Positions 40,854-46,839 of a stretch of 46,839 nt of DNA are shown here, in pieces (position 1 is the stretch's first letter; every line of letters starts with the position of its first letter). The translations under genes and the position numbers were made by a program. The stretch is taken from contig JBFLYK010000050.1 of the NCBI GenBank assembly GCA_040756995.1, positions 1-46,839 on the forward strand. Reading direction: 5' to 3'. The stretch is from BP-133 sp040756995. GTDB taxonomy: Bacteria; Actinomycetota; Acidimicrobiia; IMCC26256; BP-133. The notes beneath the pieces were generated by a model. The model was not told where the DNA came from, did no database searches, and saw only the letters and a program-made list of their open reading frames with translations.

Positions 40854-41579
40854 ATGGCCCGTTCGCAGTACTGCCCGGTCTCGAAAGGGGCGGACCTGCT
40901 CGGCGACCGGTGGACGATCCTCATCGTCCGGGAGCTTCAGTTCGGGCGGTTGCGGTTCAACGAGTTCGAGCGTGGCCTGCCGGGGATCTCCCGCTCGGTG
41001 CTCAGCGCACGGTTGCGCCGGCTCACCGCCGACCGGATCATCGAGCGGGCGCCCGACGGCGGCTATTGCCTGACCGCCGTGGGCCGCGAGCTCGCTCCGG
41101 TGCTCAGGGAGCTGGGCAACTGGGTGGCCACCTGGCTGCTGGAGGACCCGTCGCCGGTCGAGGCCGACCCGGAGCTGTTGATGCTCTACATCTCCCGCCA
41201 TGTCAACGTCGACGAACTCCCGGCCGACCGGGTGGTGGCGCGCTTCGACTTCACCGGGGTACCCGGCGTCCGGGGCGCACGACGCTTCTGGCTGGTGATG
41301 GAGCGCCATGACGTTTCCATCTGCCTTCACGACCCGGGGTTTCCGGTGGTCGTGACCGTCCGCTCATCGGTCATCGACTTCTACCGCGTCTACATGGGCC
41401 GTTCCCGCCTGGTCGACGAGATCGCAGCGGGGCGGGTGGTTCTTGAAGGCCTACCCCGTTTCCAGCGCGGCTTCCACCGCTGGATGAAGTGGAGCAACTT
41501 CGCCGCGGCTTCCGAGCGGGGGATGGCGCTCCGGGCCGCGGCCGGGCGGTCGTCCCAGAAAGAACAAAACCCCTGCTGA
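40854..41579 (+). CDS. HxlR-family transcriptional regulator
   Basis: The 241-aa protein has an HxlR winged helix at about 1-100 (CPVSKGADLLGDRWTILIVR, LPGISRSVLSARLRRL, GYCLTAVGREL) and a C-terminal part of about 130 aa. The extension (VVARFDFTGV, VTVRSSVIDFYRVYMGRSRL) resembles the SCP2-like sterol-carrier domain found on some HxlR proteins and may sense a hydrophobic ligand. Most HxlR proteins are about 110-150 aa, so this belongs to the longer class. The palindrome at 40804 and the divergent neighbour suggest autoregulation and control of the haloperoxidase-like gene. Its stop codon lies in the loop of a terminator. Confidence 0.92.
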   Translation: MARSQYCPVSKGADLLGDRWTILIVRELQFGRLRFNEFERGLPGISRSVLSARLRRLTADRIIERAPDGGYCLTAVGRELAPVLRELGNWVATWLLEDPSPVEADPELLMLYISRHVNVDELPADRVVARFDFTGVPGVRGARRFWLVMERHDVSICLHDPGFPVVVTVRSSVIDFYRVYMGRSRLVDEIAAGRVVLEGLPRFQRGFHRWMKWSNFAAASERGMALRAAAGRSSQKEQNPC

Positions 41580-41591
41580 GCAGGGGTTTTG
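41565..41591 (+). terminator. Rho-independent terminator overlapping the HxlR stop codon
   Basis: CAAAACCCCTGC pairs perfectly with GCAGGGGTTTTG over 12 bp, and the TGA stop codon (41577-41579) forms the three-base loop. The symmetric A and T runs mean it could also terminate transcription from the other strand, including read-through from the minus-strand tRNA genes. Confidence 0.9.
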
Positions 41592-41595
41592 TCGG

Positions 41596-41668
41596 TGGCC
41601 GGGATCGGCGTCGATCCGATGACCTCGCGCTTTTCAGGCGCGCGCTCTGCCGACTGAGCTACCCGGCC
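41596..41668 (-). tRNA. tRNA-Phe (GAA)
   Basis: The minus strand reads GGCCGGGTAGCTCAG at the 5' end, an anticodon loop CTGAAAA (GAA), GGATCGACGCCGATC in the T arm region and a closing acceptor CCCGGCC plus A. It is 73 nt. CCA is not encoded (ACCG follows). Confidence 0.95.
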
Positions 41669-41707
41669 GATGAGCCGGTGAGGGCTGGGGTCGGCTCCCT
41701 CACCGAG

Positions 41708-41782
41708 CGGTCCAGACGGGACTTGAACCCGCGACCTCCGCCTTGACAGGGCGGCGTGCTAACCGGACTGCACCACTGGACC
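41708..41782 (-). tRNA. tRNA-Asp (GTC)
   Basis: The minus strand reads GGTCCAGTGGTGCAG, anticodon loop CTGTCAA (GTC), T arm GGGTTCAAGTCCC and acceptor CTGGACC plus G. It is 75 nt. CCA is not encoded. Confidence 0.95.
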
Positions 41783-41852
41783 ATGCTTTTCACTGCCTGT
41801 GCTGCTCGGTACTGCCTTGCGCTGCGGTCTTGCCAACCCCCGGAGGAGGTCG

Positions 41853-41925
41853 CACCCCCAACGGGATTCGAACCCGTGCTACCGCCTTGAAAGGGCGGCG
41901 TCCTGGGCCGCTAGACGATGGGGGC
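41853..41925 (-). tRNA. tRNA-Glu (TTC)
   Basis: The minus strand reads GCCCCCATCGTCTAG, anticodon loop CTTTCAA (TTC), T arm CGGGTTCGAATCCCG and acceptor TGGGGGT plus G. It is 73 nt. With tRNA-Phe and tRNA-Asp it forms a three-gene minus-strand cluster, in the order Glu-Asp-Phe by transcription. Confidence 0.95.
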
Positions 41926-41948
41926 CCGTTCCCGATAGGTGAACCAAA

Positions 41949-43307
41949 TCAGGATAGCAGCGCGTCCCCCTCTGCCGGATTCGGCGGCGCCAGGCCCGAT
42001 ACCTGCGGATCGCGCCGGACATCGTAGTTCCAGAAGGCGGGAAGGACGCCGGCCGCGCCCGCCACCGACGCCACGCACAGCACCCCGCCGGAGACGACCG
42101 CCGCCCGGACGCCGAACAGCGCGGCGGCGGCCCCGGCCTCGGCGTTCCCCAGCAGGGGGCCGGACGTGTAGCTGAGCATCTCGATCGACGCCAGCCGTCC
42201 CCGCAGGTGGTCGGGGATCGTCCGGTTCCACATCGACATCCGGAAGATCCCGCTCACCATGTCGGCGGCGCCGGCGGCGGCCAGGGTCAGGAGGGCCAAC
42301 CACAGCCACGGCGCCACCCCGAACCCGACGATGGCGAGGCCCCAGCCGGCGGCGGCCAGGGTGATGGCCCGGCCGTGGCGGTGCACCCGGCCCGTCCAGC
42401 CGCTGGTGACGGTGGCCAGGAAGGCGCCGACGGAGGGCGCGGCGTACAGCGCCCCCAGGGCCGCCGACCCGCCGTAGCGCTGCGCCAGCTCCGGGAAGAG
42501 CGCCATCGGCATGCCGAAGAACATGGCCGCCATGTCGACCACGTAAGTGCCGATGAGTTCGGGGCGGCTCCGGGCGTAGCGGAGGCCTTCCACCACCTGC
42601 CGGAGGCTGGGCCGCTCGGCGTCGGGCGGTGGGGGGGAGGCCCGCATGAGGGCCAGGGCGCCGAGCGAGACGGCGAAGGTGGCGGCGTCGACGGCGTACG
42701 CCACCTCGAGGCCGGGGCCGGCCAGCAGGACGCCGGCGAAGGCCGGGCCGGCGATCATCCCGATGGTGCGGGTCAGGGCGTCGATGGCGCCCGCCGCGGT
42801 CAGCTCGTCCCGGTCGACGATGCGGGGAACCAGCCCCTGGAGGGCCGGCCGCTGGATGGCGTTGAGTCCCGACATGGCCGCGGCCAGCACGAACACCGGC
42901 CAGACGGGAGGTCGGTCGAGCGAGGCGTTGGCCAGGAGGAGGAGGCAGCAGGCCAGCTCGCCCCCCTCGGCCCACCGGACCAGCCGGCGCCGGTCGGCGG
43001 CGTCGGCCAGCGCCCCGCCGAGGAAGGCCAGGGCCAGGATGGCCGCCATCTGGACGACACCCACCATCCCCACGGCCAGCGAGGATCCGGTGAGCTCATA
43101 GACCTGGTAGGGGACGGCCACGTAGGTGACCATCGACCCGAAGAACGACACGCTCTGGCCCACCGTCAGCAGCCGGTAGTCGCGGTGCCGGCGCAGCGGC
43201 CGCAGGTCCGGCGCCACGGCCCGCCACCCCGTCGGCAGGCCCTGGGCCTCGGGGTCAGGGACGCTTTCGGACGGGGCCGGGGCGAGTCGCTCGTCGGGCT
43301 CGGGCAT
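41949..43307 (-). CDS. MFS exporter, EntS/MFS_3 type
   Basis: The protein, about 452 aa, has around 12 membrane helices. Typical motifs are LLTVGQSVSFFGSMVTYVAV (helix 1), LGGALADAADRRRL (loop 2-3, the MFS motif A region), NAIQRPALQGLVPRIV and TSGPLLGNAEAG. The family includes the enterobactin exporter EntS and drug exporters. It is about 18 kb from the siderophore genes and has no iron box, so a siderophore role is not supported by position. The ATG at 43307 is preferred to a GTG at 43334; neither has a strong RBS. It lies just upstream of the Glu-Asp-Phe tRNA cluster on the same strand. Confidence 0.88.
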   Translation of the reverse strand: MPEPDERLAPAPSESVPDPEAQGLPTGWRAVAPDLRPLRRHRDYRLLTVGQSVSFFGSMVTYVAVPYQVYELTGSSLAVGMVGVVQMAAILALAFLGGALADAADRRRLVRWAEGGELACCLLLLANASLDRPPVWPVFVLAAAMSGLNAIQRPALQGLVPRIVDRDELTAAGAIDALTRTIGMIAGPAFAGVLLAGPGLEVAYAVDAATFAVSLGALALMRASPPPPDAERPSLRQVVEGLRYARSRPELIGTYVVDMAAMFFGMPMALFPELAQRYGGSAALGALYAAPSVGAFLATVTSGWTGRVHRHGRAITLAAAGWGLAIVGFGVAPWLWLALLTLAAAGAADMVSGIFRMSMWNRTIPDHLRGRLASIEMLSYTSGPLLGNAEAGAAAALFGVRAAVVSGGVLCVASVAGAAGVLPAFWNYDVRRDPQVSGLAPPNPAEGDALLS

Positions 43308-43444
43308 GGACGTCCGAGGGTACGGACCTGGCACCGGTGCCGTCGAACGGTTTACCCCCGGCTCCCGCCCGCTGGCCTCCGCCCCGGGGCCCGGACGACC
43401 CCCGACGGGACGGTCGGCCGCCCGGACATGCGATCATCTTCAGT

Positions 43445-43517
43445 GGGCCGCTAGCTCAATTGGCAGAGCGACGGACTTTTAATCCGTTAGGTCAGGGTTC
43501 GATCCCCTGGCGGCCTA
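43445..43517 (+). tRNA. tRNA-Lys (TTT), probable integration site
   Basis: The plus strand reads GGGCCGCTAGCTCAATTGG, anticodon loop CTTTTAA (TTT), T arm AGGGTTCGATCCCCT and acceptor GCGGCCT plus A, then CAG. It is 73 nt. An integrase gene starts 111 bases downstream in the same direction, the usual layout when an element integrates into a tRNA 3' end. Confidence 0.95.
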
Positions 43518-43628
43518 CAGAAAAAGTGCAGGTCAGCGGCTAGTTCTGCGAGTGTAGTTACAACTTGCAGGCACAACAGCCCACGAAAATCCCACCAAAC
43601 CCACCGGCTGACCGGCTACCCTCAGAAC

Positions 43629-44765
43629 GTGCGCGGCAGCATGCGGGAACGGGGTCACGGGATCTGGGAACTGCGGATCCCGTTGCCGCGGGATCCGGTG
43701 ACGGGCGGCCGGGGCCAGCAGAGCGTCCGGTTCCGGGGCACCAAGCGGGAGGCCGAGAAGGAGCTTGCCCGGCTGGTTGCCGCAGCCGACGAGGGTCGGG
43801 CAATGACGACCCAGGCGACCATGGCCTTCCTCCTGGACCGGTGGTGGGAGCAGAAGAAGGGCCGCCTCTCGCTCAGCACGGCCGCCGAGTACCGCCGGAT
43901 CATCGACCGTCAGGTCCTCCCCACTCTCGGCAACGTGAAGCTCTCGAAGCTGACCGTCGCCAATCTCGACGCGCTCTACCTCCGCCTCGAGCAGAGCGGC
44001 CTGGCGCCGAGCACCGTCCGCCAGGTCCACGCCGTCATCTCCGGTGCGCTGAAGCAGGCGGTCAAGTGGCGGTGGATCGGCTACAACCCCGCCCGGGACG
44101 CCAGCCTCCCTGCGGCCAGGCGACACCGGATCCAGCCCCCCGATCCGGTGAAAGTGAGGGCCCTCATGGCGATGGCCGAGGCGCACTCCCCGGAGATGGG
44201 TTTGTTCATCCGCTTGGCGGCGCTGCTCGGCGCCCGCCGCGGCGAGCTGTGCGGGCTCCGATGGTGCGACATCGATGAAGCCGCCGGTGCCGTAAGGATC
44301 CGCCGGAGTGTGGTGGAGATCGCCAGCGTCCGGCATGTGAAGGACACCAAGACCCACGCAGAGCGGGTCGTGTCGCTGGACCCGGCGACCGCTGAACTCC
44401 TCCGTCGCCACCGTGCCTATGTCGAAGAGCGGGCTGCGCTGTGCGGGGCGACGCTCGTGTCCGACGCCTTCATCCTTTCGCCAACCCCGGACGGCTCGAC
44501 GCCGCTCCGCCCCAACCTGGCCACCGATGTCTTCCGTCGCATTCGCCACGACGTCGGGCTGGACTCGGCGCGTCTGCATGACCTCCGACACTTCGTGGCC
44601 ACGCAGCTGATCGGCGCCGGCCACGACATCCGAACGGTATCTGGCCGGCTCGGCCACGCGCAGACATCGACGACCCTGAACACCTATGCAGCCTTCCTCG
44701 GCGCGCGCGATCGCGAGGCTGCGAATCAGCTCGCTGCTCTCCTCGATCCCGACAAGCCGGAATGA
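43629..44765 (+). CDS. Tyrosine recombinase/integrase
   Basis: The 378-aa site-specific recombinase has an arm-binding N-terminus (about 1-55), a SAM-like core-binding domain (about 58-150: FLLDRWWEQKKGRLS, LAPSTVRQVHAVISGALKQA) and a catalytic domain (about 170-370). Catalytic residues are Arg204 (LGARRGELCGLRW), Lys in KTHAERVV, His317 and Arg320 (LHDLRHF), the next His in RLGHAQTSTT, and Tyr in NTYAAF. All are present, so it looks active. The GTG start has no RBS; TACCCT (43617-43622) ends 6 bases before it, consistent with a leaderless mRNA. It probably targets the tRNA-Lys gene. Confidence 0.93.
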   Translation: MRGSMRERGHGIWELRIPLPRDPVTGGRGQQSVRFRGTKREAEKELARLVAAADEGRAMTTQATMAFLLDRWWEQKKGRLSLSTAAEYRRIIDRQVLPTLGNVKLSKLTVANLDALYLRLEQSGLAPSTVRQVHAVISGALKQAVKWRWIGYNPARDASLPAARRHRIQPPDPVKVRALMAMAEAHSPEMGLFIRLAALLGARRGELCGLRWCDIDEAAGAVRIRRSVVEIASVRHVKDTKTHAERVVSLDPATAELLRRHRAYVEERAALCGATLVSDAFILSPTPDGSTPLRPNLATDVFRRIRHDVGLDSARLHDLRHFVATQLIGAGHDIRTVSGRLGHAQTSTTLNTYAAFLGARDREAANQLAALLDPDKPE

Positions 44766-44876
44766 TTGCGAGGGCAGCAACGCTGCTCTGGTTCCTTCCT
44801 CCACGGCCCGTTGTGAGGCAGAGCTACAGAGTCCCGAGAGGTCCGCTCCGACGCTGGTTCGGGCGAAGACCTCCTA

Positions 44877-45731
44877 CTACGGGACTTTCCACCAGGTGAG
44901 GCCGTTGTGGGGGAGGAGGAAGGGCCGGAGCCCGGTGTCATTGGTCATCGCCTCGGCGATCCGCAACTGGCGTAGTGCTGCCTCTCGGTGGGGGATATCC
45001 CACCTTGCGGTCTCCACGAGCCGGCGGGCTCGGCGGACGACGTGGCGGTCTCCTTCGGCGAGGAGGGACAGTTGCAGTGCGGAGGCTTCTCGGTCATCCC
45101 ACCGGGAGGGTCCGGTCAGTGCTTCAGTGGCGAGGAGGCGGGGGGCGACGCGTGACTCCTCCAGTTCGGTGAGGCTGAGGGCGGCGCCGGCGAGCGCACC
45201 GGAGCAGGGAAGCAGCCACCAGGTCCCGTGGGCGTGAGCGAGCGCCAGGAGACCGGCAGCGAGGACGGTCCAGAGGGCGACCCGCCATCTGGGTGTGATG
45301 CGCGCTCGCGGTGGGGAGAGGCCCAGGATTCGGCCTTGCCGGAGGGCTGTTTCGGCGCCTTCCAGGCGGGTGATGGCCACGTGGGCGGCCCACGGGTCCT
45401 GCTCGCGGCGGGCGACCAGCTGGGCGGCCTGCCGGAGCCGCTCTGGGTGTCCTCCGGAGGTCACGGCGAGCCACGTCGCGGCCCACTCTTCCACTGCGAT
45501 TGTGGCGGTCGCACCGGGAGGTCGGGCGGCAGCGGTGCCGGCGACGACGGCCGGAAGGGCCGTGCGCCGGTGCCAGCGGCGGAAACGGAGGAGTGCGATG
45601 GTGCCGGTGACGCCGAGTAGGACGAGAAGCCAGAGTTGGAGGACCCAGGCGAGCGCCATCACAGCGGCGGCAAGCATCCACGGCAGGATTCGTCGGCGGC
45701 GGAGGCGGAGCACACGCACCCTGGGAGTCAT
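44877..45731 (-). CDS. Membrane protein, unknown function
   Basis: The 284-aa protein has a basic N-terminus (VRVLRLRRRRILPW) followed by two close hydrophobic helices (WMLAAAVMALAWVLQLWLLV; LLGVTGTIALL) and a second pair near 150-195 (VALWTVLAAGLLALAHAHG; WWLLPCSGALAGAALS). The rest (about 65-145 and 200-284) is helical, Arg- and Ala-rich and probably cytoplasmic. AGAGGGA precedes the ATG. It is convergent with the integrase, 111 bases away, and may be cargo of the integrated element. No family was recognised. Confidence 0.7.
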   Translation of the reverse strand: MTPRVRVLRLRRRRILPWMLAAAVMALAWVLQLWLLVLLGVTGTIALLRFRRWHRRTALPAVVAGTAAARPPGATATIAVEEWAATWLAVTSGGHPERLRQAAQLVARREQDPWAAHVAITRLEGAETALRQGRILGLSPPRARITPRWRVALWTVLAAGLLALAHAHGTWWLLPCSGALAGAALSLTELEESRVAPRLLATEALTGPSRWDDREASALQLSLLAEGDRHVVRRARRLVETARWDIPHREAALRQLRIAEAMTNDTGLRPFLLPHNGLTWWKVP

Positions 45732-45841
45732 TGCTCTGTCCCTCTTGAGGTGAGGGCGCGCGCCCGTATGGGCACGCGCCGGGGAACCCGGAAATCAGGG
45801 TCCAACTCAGTCCCGCCGGCTTGGCGGGTGGCACCGTTGCG

Positions 45842-46222
45842 TCAGCTCAGTCGGGTGGCGAACGGCGGTGCCCGAAGGGCGATATTGCGGTGTAGCGGTG
45901 AGCACCGAGGGCTCCCGTGGACCAGCTCCGGTCGCAGCCTCAGGGTCGGGTGTCCCTGAGCGAGGGCGCCGGTCGGCTCCGGCGAGATGAGAGACGGGAT
46001 CCGCCGGGCGCGCTCGAGCCGGAAGCCGTCGCGTGGCGCGACCTTCGCCTGGACGGCGGCGTCGGGGAAGACCGAGGTGGTGATTCCCGGTGAGCTTCCT
46101 CGGGATCCGTCTGGTAAGGCGGATGGCAAGGCGATGTGGGCGGTCGCCGCCAAGACACTCAGCACGATTCCGAGCTGGGCCACCGGCATCCGTGGCCACC
46201 ACGGGGCGGAACGACGGGCCAT
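45842..46222 (-). CDS. Small single-pass membrane or secreted protein, hypothetical
   Basis: This frame encodes about 126 aa with one hydrophobic segment near the N-terminus (VAQLGIVLSVLAATAHIALP), then a polar tail (FRLERARRIPSL, LRLRPELVHG). The ATG at 46222 is chosen because TAGGCT lies 10 bases upstream, a possible leaderless promoter; starts at 46252 and 46255 are also open. Competing frames here are Arg/Pro-rich and look like shadows. It may be expressed, but support is weak. The 110 bases between it and the gene at 44877 hold a short CCCGCC/GGCGGG stem near 45815-45830 and nothing else I can call. Confidence 0.4.
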   Translation of the reverse strand: MARRSAPWWPRMPVAQLGIVLSVLAATAHIALPSALPDGSRGSSPGITTSVFPDAAVQAKVAPRDGFRLERARRIPSLISPEPTGALAQGHPTLRLRPELVHGSPRCSPLHRNIALRAPPFATRLS

Positions 46223-46286
46223 CCCAGCGTCGAGCCTATCTCGGCTGCTCATCAATCCGGAGCGCCGTGACGACGGACGGACGGTC

Positions 46287-46839
46287 TCACTGCTGCTGCC
46301 CTTCCTGGCTGGTGCCTTCCAGGATGTCCCTCACCCGGGCGAGGTTGTCGGGGTCGGCCAAGACGAGGGCGTTGTCGCCGCTGCGGAGCACGGTGGCGCC
46401 CTGGGGGACGACGAACCGCCCGTCGCGGCTGATGAGCACGACGAGCGCGCCAGCCGGCAGACCGATGTCGACGAGTTGGCGGTCGGCGACCGGGGATTCG
46501 GTGGGGATGGTGATCTCGTGGAGGGACGTGCCGCCATCGGCGGACGAGACGGCCTCGAGGGGATAGGGCGGCCGGGCGGCGAGGGGGGCGTCGACGTCGA
46601 GCCACCGGGCGGTCAGCGGGATGGTGGTGCCCTGCACCAGCACCGAGGTGAGCACGATGAAGAACACGGCGTCGAAGATGGTCTCGGCCTCGCGCACACC
46701 GGCCGCGAGCGGGAACGTGGCCAGGATGATCGGCACGGCGCCGCGCAGCCCGACCCACGACACCATCGCCTGAGCCCGCAGCCCGAGACGGGTCGGCGCC
46801 AGGGCGACCAGGACGGCGAGCGGTCGGGCCACGAGAACC
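46287..46839 (-). CDS. Potassium (or sodium)/proton antiporter, CPA1/NhaP2-like, C-terminal part
   Basis: The frame is open to the window edge and the gene starts beyond it. The visible 184 aa hold the last membrane helices of a CPA1 antiporter (VARPLAVLVALAPTRLG; SWVGLRGAVPIILATFPLAA, a hallmark segment; VFFIVLTSVLVQGTTIPLTA), then a cytoplasmic TrkA-C domain (about residues 100-175: SPVADRQLVDIGLPAGALVV, LISRDGRFVVPQGATVLRSG, DNALVLADPDNLARV). TrkA-C (RCK-C) domains bind small ligands and regulate transport; NhaP2-like members extrude K+ in exchange for H+. It is probably a chromosomal housekeeping gene, not island cargo. Confidence 0.92.
   Translation of the reverse strand, partial: VLVARPLAVLVALAPTRLGLRAQAMVSWVGLRGAVPIILATFPLAAGVREAETIFDAVFFIVLTSVLVQGTTIPLTARWLDVDAPLAARPPYPLEAVSSADGGTSLHEITIPTESPVADRQLVDIGLPAGALVVLISRDGRFVVPQGATVLRSGDNALVLADPDNLARVRDILEGTSQEGQQQ

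Noticed and set aside
41949..43307. MFS transporter as the siderophore exporter (EntS-like)
   Set aside because: It is about 18 kb away, has no iron box, and a dedicated ABC exporter lies in the siderophore locus.

Overview
The window is high-GC DNA from an actinobacterium. One secreted protein (23855-26812) ends in repeats built around GYWLVA-DGG-F-FGDA, which I associate with the class Acidimicrobiia. That placement is an inference, not something the sequence proves.

Positions 1-29.7 kb form an iron-acquisition region. It opens with the 3' part of a large NRPS (architecture A*-T-E-C-A-T-E-C-A-T-C). A heterodimeric ABC exporter with a PepSY membrane protein (15.0-20.4 kb), an Sfp-type PPTase, an MbtH-like protein, an ornithine N5-monooxygenase and a formyltransferase (20.4-23.7 kb) follow. 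Together they predict a formyl-hydroxyornithine (hydroxamate) siderophore of the coelichelin type. Between and after these genes lie three paralogous secreted proteins of a family I cannot name (11137, 27010, 28443; the first fused to a CHRD domain), an RTX/propeller-like secreted protein, a small secreted protein and an amidohydrolase.

Six copies of a 14-base palindrome (TTAGGnnnnCCTAA, one with ATAGG) lie in front of these units. It matches a single-dimer half of the DtxR/IdeR iron box, so the region looks like one iron-repressed regulon. The three unknown paralogs also share a conserved leader of about 140 nt, with two stackable hairpins and sequence changes that keep base pairs. This is the strongest candidate for an undescribed element in the window.

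Positions 29.7-36.2 kb hold two tandem secreted subtilases. From 36.2 to 39.1 kb lies a MoxR ATPase / VWA protein pair split by a mycofactocin-type SDR, with a 108-bp imperfect direct repeat flanking the SDR. From 39.1 to 43.3 kb are a vanadium-haloperoxidase-like protein divergent from an HxlR regulator with a clear operator, three tRNAs (Phe, Asp, Glu) and an MFS exporter. A tRNA-Lys followed by a tyrosine integrase (43.4-44.8 kb) marks a probable integration site. The window ends with two proteins of unknown function and the C-terminal part of a cation/proton antiporter.
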